Origin: Rhizobiales bacterium GAS188
Lineage (GTDB): Bacteria > Pseudomonadota > Alphaproteobacteria > Rhizobiales > Beijerinckiaceae
DNA: 64,000 bases
Direction of reading: 5' to 3'
Assembly: GCA_900104855.1 (NCBI GenBank)
Contig: FNSS01000001.1
Span: 5,084,001-5,148,000 of the forward strand
In this document: positions 23,901 through 31,614 of the stretch, piece by piece
Layout: each line of letters begins with the position of its first letter
How positions within the stretch are numbered: position 1 is the first letter of the stretch
Made by a program: the position numbers and the translations under genes
Notes under the pieces: model-generated
What the model saw: the letters and a program-made list of their open reading frames with translations, nothing else
What the model was told of the DNA's origin: nothing
The model's database searches: none

Positions 23901-26134
23901 AGATCGGCGCCCTGACCTCGACCGAGTTGCAGGCCTGGAGCCCGACCCAGCTCGGCGGCCTGACCTCCGCGCAGATTGGTGGCCTGACGACGACGACGCT
24001 CGGCAATCTGTCGACCACCCAGATCGGCGCCCTGACCACGACGCAGACGCATGGCCTCACGGCAACCCAGATCAACGGCCTGACCGCGGCGAGCCTCGAC
24101 GCCGTCACCGTGACCAATCTGACCGCGACGCAGGTCGCCGGCCTCAGCACCACTACGGTCGGCAATCTGACGACGACGCAGGTCAATGCCTTGACCACGT
24201 CGCAGATCGGCGCCCTGACCGCTCCGCAGATCGGCGCGCTCAGCTCGACCGAGCTGCAGGCCTGGAGCGCCTCGCAGGTCGGCGCTCTGACCGCGACCCA
24301 GATCGGCGGCTTGACGACGACCGCGATCGGCAACCTGTCGACGACGCAGATCGGAGCCCTCAGCTCGACACAGGTGCGCGGTCTCAACGCCACGCAGCTC
24401 AACTCCCTGTCGGTGACGGACCTCCTGGCGGTGACGGTCGCCAACCTGTCGACGACGCAGGCCGCGAGCCTGAGCACCACCACGATCGGCCATCTGTCGA
24501 CCACTCAGGTCGGCACCTTGACCACCTCACAGATCGCGGCCCTCAGCGCGCCTGAGATCGGGGCTCTCACTTCCACTGAGCTCCAGGCTTGGAGCCCGGC
24601 GCAGGTCGGCGCAATGACGTCCGCACAGCTTGGTGGGCTGACGACGACGGCGATCGGCAATCTGTCGACGACCCAGCTCGGCGCCCTGACCTCGACGCAG
24701 ATGCATGGCCTCGGAGCGGCGCAGCTCAACGGCCTGACGGCGACCAGTCTCGACGCGCTGACGATCGGCAATCTGAGCGCGACGCAGGTGTCGGGCCTGA
24801 ACACGACGGCGGTCGGCAATCTGTCGACCACACAGGTGAATGCCCTCTCGACGTCGCAGGTGAGTGCCCTGACGCCGGCCGAGATCGGGGCCCTGACCTC
24901 GACCGAGCTGCAGGCCTGGAGCGCGGCCCAGGTGGGAGCTCTCACCTCGAGCCAGATCGGCGGCCTGACGACGACGGCGATCGGCAACCTCTCGACCACC
25001 CAGATCGGGGCGCTGTCGGCAACCCAGGTGCATGGCCTGACGACGACGCAGCTCAACTCCATGTCGCCGACCGACCTGATCGCGGTCGCCATCACCAGCC
25101 TGACGACCTCGCAGGCGTCCGGCTTGAGCACCACAACGGTCGGCAATCTGTCGACGACGCAAGTCAACGCCCTGTCGACCACGCAGATCGGCGCCCTGAC
25201 CTCGTCCGAGATCGGCGCCCTGACCTCGACCGAGCTGCAGGCCTGGAGCGGAGCGCAGGTCGGCGCCTTGACCTCGACGCAGATCGGCAAACTGACGACC
25301 ACGGCGATCGGCAATCTGTCGACCACCCAGATCAGTGCTCTGAGCACGACCCAGGTGCGCGGCATGACCACCCAGCAGCTCAACGCCCTGTCGGCGACCG
25401 ATCTGCTCGCCATAACGGTCGCCAATCTGTCGACCTCGCAGGCGGCGGGCTTGAGCACCACGACGATCGGCACTCTGTCGACGACGCAGGTCGGCGCCCT
25501 GACCACCTCGCAGATCGGCGCCTTGACGACGGCCGAGATCGGAGCCTTGACCTCGACCGAAGTCCAGGCCTGGAGCGCGTCGCAGGTCGGCGCTCTGAGC
25601 TCGGCGCAGCTCGGCGGCTTGACGTCGACCGCGCTTGGCAACCTGTCGACGACCCAGATCGGAGCGCTGACCTCGACCCAGGAGCATGGCTTGACCTCGA
25701 GCCAGCTGAACGCTCTGTCGGTGGCCAATCTCAACGCGCTGACGATCGGCAGCCTGACGACGACGCAAGTCGGCGGGCTGAACTCGACGGCGGTCGGCAA
25801 TCTGACGACGACGCAGGTCGGTGCCTTGACGACAGCGCAGGTCGGAGCCCTGTCGGCGTCCGGGGTCGCCGCCTTGACCTCGACCGAGCTGACGTCCTGG
25901 AGCGCGGCCCAGGTCGGCGCCATGACCTCGGCTCAGGTCGCGGCCTTGACGACGACGAACTTCTCGGCTTTCACCAGCACGACCGGCATACCGGCACTCA
26001 GCACCTCGGCGATCGCGGGGCTGAGCACCGCCGATATCAGCGCCTTGACCTCGACCCAGGGCCACGCCTTCACGACCCCGCAGATCCAAGCGATGTCGAC
26101 AGCGCAGGTCAACGCGCTTATTGCGCTCGGCTAA
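20987..26134 (+). CDS. Giant octapeptide-repeat protein, Ser/Thr-rich solenoid
   Basis: 1715 aa, almost wholly built from 8-residue units of consensus L-[ST]-[ST]-[ST]-[QE]-[IVL]-x-[AGN], for example LTTSQIGA. Units are grouped into a 109-residue super-repeat (twelve octads plus one 13-residue unit ending VTVAN or LTIGS). The only tryptophans seen, in QAWS/QGWS/TSWS, are W112, W221 ... W1638, exactly 109 residues apart. No Cys or Tyr was seen, and Lys and Arg are rare. Each octad has a hydrophobic residue, then Ser/Thr, then Gln/Glu three residues later and a hydrophobic residue after that. This is the pattern of a helix capping box with hydrophobic staple, so stacked short helices are likely (inference). 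No signal peptide, membrane helix or barrel is visible. ATG 20987 has GGAG eight bases upstream. The gene between UXS and an OGT-type glycosyltransferase suggests a glycosylated structural or surface protein. Function unknown. Confidence 0.9.
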   Translation: MTSIISSLSLPQIAGLSTTTMAHLSTTDIAALSTSQTAVLSATQVNALNSTDLQALVTTQVQALSTKAISGLALAQIMNLTTTETSSLTTSQIGALTTSEIGALTSTELQAWSPAQVGALTTTQIGGLTTTALNNLSTTQVGGLTTTQAHGLTAIQINGLATASLNALTVGNLTNTQVAGLNTTAIGNLSTTQVGALSTGQIGALTPSEIGALTSTEVQAWSAAQVGALTSSQIGGLTTTAISNLSTTQISALSGTQVRGLTTAQLNSLSTTDLLAVTVANLSTSQAAGLSTTTIGNLSTTQVGTLTTSQIGALTATEIGALTSTELQGWSAAQIGALSSTQLGNLTATALGNLSTTQLGALTSTQEHGLKAAQMNGLGVSSLDALNVANLTNTQVAGLSTTTIGNLSTTQVGALSSTQIGALTATEIGALTSTEVQAWSPTQLGGLTSAQLGGLTTTAIGNLSTTQLGALTSTQVHGFTAGQLNGLTVTALDALTIGSLTATQTAGLNTTAIGNLTTTQVNALTTSQVGALTTAEIGALTSTEVQAWSASQLGALTSTQIGGLTATALGNLSTTQFGALTATQTHGLTTVQLNALSTANLDAVSIANLTTTQIGGLSTTTIGNLTTTQAGALTTTQVSALKAPEIGALTSTELQAWSAAQVGALTSTQIGGLTTTALGNLSTTQIGALTSTQAHGLTATQINGLGAASLNALSVPNLTATQVAGLSTTTISTLSTTQVGTLTTTQVGALTAPQIGALTSTEVQAWSASQVGALTSNQIGGLTTTAISNLSTTQISALSGTQVRGLTTVQLNSLSMTDLLAVTVANLSTTQAAGLSTTTISNLSTTQVGSLTTSQIGALTATEIGALTSTELQGWSAAQIGALSSSQLGNLTATALGNLSTTQLGALTSTQEHGLKATQMNGLGVSSLDALNVANLTNTQVAGLSTTTIGNLSTTQVGALSATQIGALTSPEIGALTSTELQAWSPTQLGGLTSAQIGGLTTTTLGNLSTTQIGALTTTQTHGLTATQINGLTAASLDAVTVTNLTATQVAGLSTTTVGNLTTTQVNALTTSQIGALTAPQIGALSSTELQAWSASQVGALTATQIGGLTTTAIGNLSTTQIGALSSTQVRGLNATQLNSLSVTDLLAVTVANLSTTQAASLSTTTIGHLSTTQVGTLTTSQIAALSAPEIGALTSTELQAWSPAQVGAMTSAQLGGLTTTAIGNLSTTQLGALTSTQMHGLGAAQLNGLTATSLDALTIGNLSATQVSGLNTTAVGNLSTTQVNALSTSQVSALTPAEIGALTSTELQAWSAAQVGALTSSQIGGLTTTAIGNLSTTQIGALSATQVHGLTTTQLNSMSPTDLIAVAITSLTTSQASGLSTTTVGNLSTTQVNALSTTQIGALTSSEIGALTSTELQAWSGAQVGALTSTQIGKLTTTAIGNLSTTQISALSTTQVRGMTTQQLNALSATDLLAITVANLSTSQAAGLSTTTIGTLSTTQVGALTTSQIGALTTAEIGALTSTEVQAWSASQVGALSSAQLGGLTSTALGNLSTTQIGALTSTQEHGLTSSQLNALSVANLNALTIGSLTTTQVGGLNSTAVGNLTTTQVGALTTAQVGALSASGVAALTSTELTSWSAAQVGAMTSAQVAALTTTNFSAFTSTTGIPALSTSAIAGLSTADISALTSTQGHAFTTPQIQAMSTAQVNALIALG
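21314..25900 (+). repeat. Perfectly phased 327-bp super-repeat array inside the repeat-protein gene
   Basis: TGG codons begin at 21320, 21647, 21974, 22301, 22628, 22955, 23282, 23609, 23936, 24263, 24590, 24917, 25244, 25571 and 25898: fifteen marks, every interval exactly 327 bp. Within each period lie 24-bp subunits. Units beginning at 21647 and 21974 are nearly copied at 23282 and 23609. Confidence 0.97.
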
Positions 26135-26152
26135 GCGAGCCCAAGATCAATA

Positions 26153-26181
26153 CCTTCGGCGGCTCAGGAAACCGCCGAAGG
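26153..26181 (+). terminator. Hairpin after the repeat-protein gene
   Basis: CCTTCGGCGG and CCGCCGAAGG form perfect 10-bp arms around a 9-base loop, 19 bp after the stop codon. No long T-run follows (CTGTTGTG), so it may be a weak terminator or an mRNA 3'-end stabiliser that reduces read-through into the glycosyltransferase gene. Confidence 0.6.
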
Positions 26182-26224
26182 CTGTTGTGCGTAGAGTATC
26201 CTAGATTGGCATTCCCACGGTCGA

Positions 26225-28306
26225 ATGTCGCGTTCGTGTCATCAATGCCAGACGGACTCATGTATGCACAACCACCCAGGCGAGCTGGAAATCGCCTCGA
26301 AGATCTACGCCGAATCGATCAAGCAAGCCTTTCTGCGGCAGTCATCGATAGCCGAGCTCTTTTCCAGCGCCGCGCGGCTGGCGGCGCTCCAGCAAAAGCA
26401 GCTGGTGGCGGATCTCTACAAGGCCTGGATCGCCTATAACGCCGACGACAGGCTCATCTACGCCGTCTATTTCAACTACGGAACGGCTCTCGCGGATGCC
26501 GGCGATCGCCCCGGCGCCATGAACGCCTTGCGCGAATGCATCAGGCTGAAGCCGGATTTTTATCCGCCCTATATCAATCTCGGCCGCATCCTCGAGGATA
26601 GCGGCCAGATTGGGCCTGCGGTCGCGCAATGGCTCGATCTCATCAACCATGCATCCGCCGTCAACGGCGATTCCGTCTCGCATAAATGCAACGCCCTGAT
26701 CCAGATGGGGCGCGTCCTCGAAAGCATCCACAACGACACGGCCGCCGAGGATGCGCTGAAGCAATGCCTCGACATCAACCCGACCCAGATCGAGGTCATC
26801 CAGCATTGGATCGCGCTGCGGCAGCGGCAGTGCAAATGGCCGGTGATCACCGAATGGGAGCGCGTCAAGCGTGAGAATCTGGCGGCGGGGATCTCGCCCC
26901 TGTCGCTCGCCAATCTCTCGGACGATCCGATGCTGCAGCTGGCGCGGGCGCATCACTACAACAAGCAATCGATCGGCATGCCGAAGGGCGGTCGACGGCC
27001 TTATGCCCATTTGCCGGCGGCGCGGCACGAGACGCGGCGGCTGCGCATCGGCTACGTCTCGTCCGATCTGCGCGAGCACGCCGTCGGCTTCGCGATGACC
27101 GACGTCATGGAGCTGCATGATCGCGAGCATTTCGAAGTCTTCGCATACTATTGTGGAATAGAGCGCACCGATTCGACACAAGAGCGAATCAAGGCCGGCG
27201 TCGACCATTGGGTCGACATCATCGGCCTCGGCGACGAGCAGGCAGCGGCCCGGATCGCGGAGGACAAGATCGATATCCTGGTCGACCTGAACGGCTACAC
27301 CAAGTTCGCGCGCACCAAGGTCTTCGCCTTGCGGCCGGCTCCGATCGCGGTGAACTGGTTTGGGTTCCCGGGGACGATGGGGAGCCCCTATCATCACTAT
27401 ATCGTCGCGGATCCGCACATCATCCCGCAAGAGCTGGAGATCTACTACTCCGAGAAGGTGCTGCGCCTGCCATGCTATCAGCCGAACGACCGCAAGAGGG
27501 TCGTCGCCTCGAGGCGGCCCTCGCGCCAGGACGAGAAGCTGCCTGAGAACGCCTTCGTCTATTGCTGCCTCAACGGGATGCAGAAGCTCACTGCGCTGAC
27601 CTTCGGGCGCTGGATGACCATCCTCAAGGCCGTCCCGGACAGCGTGCTTTGGCTGCTCTCGGGGACCACTGACACCAATGAGCGGGTACGCCAGATCACT
27701 ACACAACATGGCGTCGCGCCGGAGCGGCTGATCTTTGCCGAGAAGCGGGCCAATCCGGAACATCTCGCACGCTACGCGCTGGCGGACCTGTTCCTGGACA
27801 ACCTGCCTTACGGAGCCCATACCACGGCGGCGGACGCGATGTGGATGGGTGTGCCCATCTTGACGCTGACGGGACGAAGCTTCGCGTCCCGCGTCTGTTC
27901 CAGCCTGGTGCGCGCGGCCGGCATCGCCGAAATGGTCTGCGCGACGCCTGACGCCTATGTGGCGCGCGCCATCGAGCTCGGCCGGGACCGGAAGAGCCTC
28001 GCTGCCATCAAGGACAAGCTAGTGGCCGGGCGCGATTCCTGCCTGCTCTTCGACACGCCGCTCGTGGTGCGCGGCCTCGAAGACCTGTATCGGCAGATGT
28101 GGGCGGATTTCCAGGGCGGGCGCCTGCCGGTCCCCGATCTCAGCAATCTCGAGATCTACAACGAGATCGGCCTCGAGCTCGATCTCGAGAACACCGAATT
28201 GCTTTCGGACGATGCCTATCGCGCGCTCTACCGCGACAGGCTCGCGGACCGGCACAGCATCTACCCCATCCGGCCGGACGGCCGGTTGTGGCAGACGACG
28301 AGCTGA
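26225..28306 (+). CDS. O-linked N-acetylglucosamine transferase (OGT/SPINDLY) family protein, TPR + GT41
   Basis: 693 aa. The N-terminal part has TPR-like helical repeats (about residues 80-220, e.g. YFNYGTALADAGDRPGAMNA and YINLGRILEDSGQIGPAVAQ). The C-terminal two-lobed GT41 domain shows RIGYVSSDLREHAVGF, ILVDLNGYT, NWFGFPGTMGSPYHHYIVAD, FLDNLPYGAHTTAADAMWMG and VPILTLTGRSFASRVCSSLV, all family signatures including the donor-binding region. Such enzymes add a sugar (GlcNAc or others) to Ser/Thr in cytoplasmic proteins. The first 16 residues contain a Cys/His cluster (CHQCQTDSCMHNH). ATG 26264 is an alternative start; neither has a good ribosome site. It directly follows the giant Ser/Thr-rich repeat gene, its probable substrate (inference). 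Confidence 0.9.
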   Translation: MSRSCHQCQTDSCMHNHPGELEIASKIYAESIKQAFLRQSSIAELFSSAARLAALQQKQLVADLYKAWIAYNADDRLIYAVYFNYGTALADAGDRPGAMNALRECIRLKPDFYPPYINLGRILEDSGQIGPAVAQWLDLINHASAVNGDSVSHKCNALIQMGRVLESIHNDTAAEDALKQCLDINPTQIEVIQHWIALRQRQCKWPVITEWERVKRENLAAGISPLSLANLSDDPMLQLARAHHYNKQSIGMPKGGRRPYAHLPAARHETRRLRIGYVSSDLREHAVGFAMTDVMELHDREHFEVFAYYCGIERTDSTQERIKAGVDHWVDIIGLGDEQAAARIAEDKIDILVDLNGYTKFARTKVFALRPAPIAVNWFGFPGTMGSPYHHYIVADPHIIPQELEIYYSEKVLRLPCYQPNDRKRVVASRRPSRQDEKLPENAFVYCCLNGMQKLTALTFGRWMTILKAVPDSVLWLLSGTTDTNERVRQITTQHGVAPERLIFAEKRANPEHLARYALADLFLDNLPYGAHTTAADAMWMGVPILTLTGRSFASRVCSSLVRAAGIAEMVCATPDAYVARAIELGRDRKSLAAIKDKLVAGRDSCLLFDTPLVVRGLEDLYRQMWADFQGGRLPVPDLSNLEIYNEIGLELDLENTELLSDDAYRALYRDRLADRHSIYPIRPDGRLWQTTS

Positions 28307-28367
28307 GGCCGGTCGGGCCTGCCTGACCTGTCGACTTAGGCCCGACTACCAGGGCGAACTCGGCTAT

Positions 28368-29243
28368 TCAATCGGGTGCAGCGCCAGCTTGCGCGATTAT
28401 CGACAGGTATTGCTCGACCGAACCAGGCGGGGCCACCTTCCTCTCGATCAGGCGATGAATGCAATTTGCCGCCAAGTCGTAGGATGCGTAACAGTGATGA
28501 GAAATCAGCGCTAGCTGCTTCAGTTGCTCTGCCGACATCCTCTCCGGCTGCGTAAAATCGCGAACGTAAACGATATCCGCTTCGAGGAGCTGGTTCATGG
28601 AGGCAAAAGGCCTGGCGGAATCATGAATCGGCAAGATCATGCGCTTGTTCAAATTGACGAACATATGCGGAATGAAACCGAACCCTCGCAAGGCCAGGTC
28701 TATCTCTCCGAATACCGGTTGCCTCAGATAGAGAGGGACAAATGAGACTTCGGTCTGCAGCGCCACGGCATTCGATAATCGCGACCTTCCGTTGAGAAAC
28801 ACCGAAAGCTCCTGACCCTGCACGTCAATCTTGAGCAGGTCGATCTCTCTGATTTCGTCAATGCTATCCAGCGTTCGCGTTTCGACGGGTATCTCCTGGA
28901 TGACCTGTCCATAATCGAGGAAGCCGGGAAACAGGCTCAAGCTGCGTGGATCGGGACTGAGGAGGCTTGACATCCCACGAGCCCTGCAGACCTTCAGGAT
29001 GCCGACCGAGCCATCTCCGACCGCATAGGGAAGATAGGCCTCGAGATCACCCTTCTTTTGATTGAGCTCGGCATGTGCATCGGGCTGCGGTTCAAAGCCA
29101 ACAACGGTGCATAGGCGCTTCGCGAGCATTTGCCGGTAAGGCGGTTCGCCATCCGAGCTCAGCGGGTTGGCGCCAATGTCGACGATCGCCGTCAAGCGTT
29201 CGGGGCGCAGCATCTCAACAAGCGGATCGGACGCGGCGATCAT
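28368..29243 (-). CDS. FkbM-family methyltransferase
   Basis: 291 aa from ATG 29243, which has AGGA five bases upstream; the frame stays open to a TTG at 29318. SAM-binding features are AIVDIGANPLSSDG (motif I), VVGFEPQPDAHAELN (motif II) and LLKIDVQGQELSVFLNG (the FkbM DVQG/EG motif). FkbM enzymes O-methylate sugars and polyketides and are common in polysaccharide and glycoprotein loci. It is convergent with the OGT-type gene (61 bp between stops), consistent with methylating a glycan made by this locus (inference). Confidence 0.87.
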   Translation of the reverse strand: MIAASDPLVEMLRPERLTAIVDIGANPLSSDGEPPYRQMLAKRLCTVVGFEPQPDAHAELNQKKGDLEAYLPYAVGDGSVGILKVCRARGMSSLLSPDPRSLSLFPGFLDYGQVIQEIPVETRTLDSIDEIREIDLLKIDVQGQELSVFLNGRSRLSNAVALQTEVSFVPLYLRQPVFGEIDLALRGFGFIPHMFVNLNKRMILPIHDSARPFASMNQLLEADIVYVRDFTQPERMSAEQLKQLALISHHCYASYDLAANCIHRLIERKVAPPGSVEQYLSIIAQAGAAPD

Positions 29244-29382
29244 GATATCCTGCACCTCACAAACGAACTCCAAGCTGTCGCCCATTTGCGTGGCGATCGG
29301 GATGAGAATGAGCGACAATCAGGTTGCGAATCTGCGGTCGCGTCGAGAAAGATGATTGTCGTTGCGCGGCAGGAAGGCAAGC

Positions 29383-29423
29383 ATCCTTGAACCAATCATC
29401 CTTGAACCGCGCAATCCTTGAAC
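29383..29423. repeat. Three direct copies of ATCCTTGAAC at 15-16 bp spacing
   Basis: Copies begin at 29383, 29398 and 29414 between the divergent FkbM and Cys-cluster genes. Spacing of about one and a half helical turns and intergenic position could mean a regulator-binding array or a slippage product. Confidence 0.6.
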
Positions 29424-29571
29424 TGCATTTGTCGCGCGTCACGGGCGCTGCGCCCAAATCTCCTGGATCGTTTCCGGCGATCATGGGTGTGAGCTCTCGA
29501 GGCCGCCCCTTTCCTTGCGGCGAATTTCTCCGCTATGGTCGCGGCGAGCATGTCGCCAAGTTGAGGCCGAG

Positions 29572-30069
29572 ATGACGACCACGCGTTCCTGCGGTACCTG
29601 CACCTTGTGCTGCAAGACGATGGCGGTCTCAGCCCTGAACAAGCCGCGCGATACCTGGTGCAGCCACTGCCGCCCCGGCAAGGGCTGCGGCATCTACGAC
29701 ACGCGCCCGCCGGAATGCCGGAGCTTCGGCTGCCTGTGGCTCGCCGATCCGAATTTCCCCGACGAGCTCAAGCCTGAGCGATCCAAGCTCGTCTTCGTGG
29801 TCGAGGCCAACGGCAACCGTCTCGTGGCTCATTGCGATCCGGGGCGTCCCACCGCCTGGAAGGAGCCGCGCACCTATCGCCTCATCAAGGACATGGCCGT
29901 CCGGGCGGCCCAGAACGGCCGCCAGGTATTGGTGATGCTGCGCGGCGATTATACGGCCATCCTGCCCGATCGCGACGTGCCGCTCGGAGCGGTCGAGCCG
30001 GGGCGCAGCATCATCTATCGCGAGATGGGCGCTGGGCTGCTGCGCCGCATCGAGCCGGTCGTGGAATAG
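29572..30069 (+). CDS. Cysteine-cluster protein (YkgJ-like zinc/iron-chelating domain)
   Basis: 165 aa. Nearly all cysteines sit in the first 55 residues: SCGTCTLCCKTM, then WCSHCRPGKGCGIYDTRPPECRSFGCLWL, the pattern of the CxxCxxCC...C cluster of YkgJ-type proteins, thought to bind zinc or an iron-sulfur cluster. The rest is a small alpha/beta tail without known motifs. ATG 29572 starts directly at the cluster; the frame is open 19 codons earlier but without features. No operon partner on the same strand. Biochemical role unknown. Confidence 0.78.
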   Translation: MTTTRSCGTCTLCCKTMAVSALNKPRDTWCSHCRPGKGCGIYDTRPPECRSFGCLWLADPNFPDELKPERSKLVFVVEANGNRLVAHCDPGRPTAWKEPRTYRLIKDMAVRAAQNGRQVLVMLRGDYTAILPDRDVPLGAVEPGRSIIYREMGAGLLRRIEPVVE

Positions 30070-30074
30070 GCGTT

Positions 30075-30734
30075 TCAGCGCCAATGGGGCGGCCACGTGC
30101 TGCGCGTCGAAGGCAATGCTTCCATGCGCGCCATCCAGGCCCCCATTCGCGGCCCGAGGATTTGCTCCCTCGCGAAACCGGGCAGCCGCCCCGTTATGCG
30201 CAAGATGAGCGCCAACAGGGGGAAGAGAGTGAAATCGACGGCCGATAGCGGTCCGGCAAGATAATCGCCGGCGACGCCTGCTTCCCAAGACGCCAATTCC
30301 TCCCAAGCCGCCAACTCCTGGCGCAAGTCGGCAAGGCGGGCGCCGATCTCGTCCTGCGACCAACGCTCCCGCGGGGTGAGCAGCACCGCTTGCACGAGGC
30401 GCTCGAGGATTGCGACGACATAAGCGTCAGCTTCGCGGATCATGCGTCGCTGCTGGGCGCGCTGCCCGAGATCGGCGGAGAACAGGCGCGGTTCGCCAGG
30501 CCATTTCTCCTCGATATATTCGACGATCGCCGCGGACTCGCCGAGCGCGAAGCCGTCATCGACGATCACCGGCACCTTTCGACGAGGATTGAGCGCCGTG
30601 AATTGCGGCGTCTCGAGGTCACCGGCGTCGAATGACATGGTCTTTTGCGTGTAGGCGATGCGCTTAAGCTCGAGCGCCAGCCAGACGCGCCACGCATAGG
30701 GCGATCCGGAGCCGTAATAGAAGGTGAGGGCCAT
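30075..30734 (-). CDS. Glutathione S-transferase family protein
   Basis: 219 aa. Thioredoxin domain MALTFYYGSGSPYAWRVWLA with Ser/Tyr candidates for thiol activation, then RKVPVIVDDGFALGESAAIVEYI (cis-Pro VPV and the ES glutathione-binding pair), then an all-helical C-terminal domain with LSAVDFTLFPLL. It is convergent with the Cys-cluster gene (5 bp apart) and lies in the same orientation as the next GST. The two GSTs differ in sequence and are not a recent duplication. Confidence 0.88.
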   Translation of the reverse strand: MALTFYYGSGSPYAWRVWLALELKRIAYTQKTMSFDAGDLETPQFTALNPRRKVPVIVDDGFALGESAAIVEYIEEKWPGEPRLFSADLGQRAQQRRMIREADAYVVAILERLVQAVLLTPRERWSQDEIGARLADLRQELAAWEELASWEAGVAGDYLAGPLSAVDFTLFPLLALILRITGRLPGFAREQILGPRMGAWMARMEALPSTRSTWPPHWR

Positions 30735-30865
30735 CGCGCTGCATCTCCGCTACTGCGCCGAAACGACATCGCCGTCGTCGCGCTGAGGCCCTATGCCAGC
30801 TGGAGCCGGATTGACCAATGGCCTGCGCCGCCGCGCCCCGCAGGCGTCGGCGGCGCCGATGCAGA

Positions 30866-31501
30866 TTACGCTGCGTCCTTGCGAGCCTGTTCCTCAGTGA
30901 AGAGGGCGAGCTCCTCGGCGAAGGCCTTCGCGACGCTCGGCCGCTTGTGCAGCCTCTTGAAATAGGCGAGCACCGCCGGCCAATTCGCAAGGTCGATGCC
31001 GCTCGTCTTCGACCAGTTCAGCACCGTGATCAGATAGGCGTCGGCGATGGTAAAGCGATCGAGGAGGTACTCGCGTTCCCGGAGATGGGCGTCGAGAAAG
31101 TCGAAGCGCACTTTCGTCTTGCTCCGCGCATAGGCCTTGGCGCCTTCCGTGCTCGTATGGTCGAGCAGCGGGATGTAGACGACCTTGTGCAGCTCGGAGG
31201 TGATGAAATTCAGCCATTGCTGCAGACGGTAGCGCTCCATGCCTTTTTCCGGCGCCAGGCCGGCATCGGGGTACTGATCCGCCACGAATTGCAGGATGGC
31301 CGGATTCTCCGTCAACAGCTCGCCGGCATCGGTGCGCAGCACGGGCACCTGGCCCATCTTGTTGACGGCGAGGAAATCAGCTCCATCCGCGGTCCGCTTC
31401 GCCTTCGTGTCCACATAGCGGAAAGTGGCATCGGCACCGGCCTCGTACAGCGTGATCCGGGTGGCGAGGGAGCAGGCGAGGGGCGCGAAATACAATTCCA
31501 T
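30866..31501 (-). CDS. Glutathione S-transferase, beta-class-like
   Basis: 211 aa beginning MELYFAPLACSLATRITLYE, with the Cys at position 10 that beta-class bacterial GSTs use to form a mixed disulfide with glutathione. NKMGQVPVLRTDAGELLTENPAILQF supplies the cis-Pro and the acidic/Asn glutathione contacts, and FTIADAYLITVLNW the C-terminal capping box. ATG 31501 is the natural start. Divergent from a TetR regulator with a pair of inverted 18-bp sites between them, so it is probably repressed until an electrophile is present. Confidence 0.9.
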   Translation of the reverse strand: MELYFAPLACSLATRITLYEAGADATFRYVDTKAKRTADGADFLAVNKMGQVPVLRTDAGELLTENPAILQFVADQYPDAGLAPEKGMERYRLQQWLNFITSELHKVVYIPLLDHTSTEGAKAYARSKTKVRFDFLDAHLREREYLLDRFTIADAYLITVLNWSKTSGIDLANWPAVLAYFKRLHKRPSVAKAFAEELALFTEEQARKDAA

Positions 31502-31551
31502 GATGTTCTCCTCGATCTCGAATTCTCGGGTCTCGACCTTTTGGGTCTTGA

Positions 31552-31614
31552 TTTTTGTACCGTATCGCATGAAATTGGAAGCAGTCAAGGATTTTTTGCG
31601 ATATGGTACAAAAA
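31552..31614. promoter_or_regulatory. Paired inverted 18-bp sites, candidate TetR operators
   Basis: TTTTTGTACCGTATCGCA (31552-31569) and TGCGATATGGTACAAAAA (31597-31614) are inverted copies matching at 17 of 18 positions, 45 bp centre to centre. The right copy covers the TetR start codon, the left lies 50 bp upstream of the GST. This suits autoregulation plus control of the GST. Confidence 0.7.

Noticed and set aside
21035-25923. Very long open frames (up to 678 codons) on the strand opposite the repeat protein
   Set aside because: They arise because the 24-bp unit has no stop in several frames; their products are low-complexity Arg/Gly or Val/Arg/Ser repeats and no start or ribosome site supports them.
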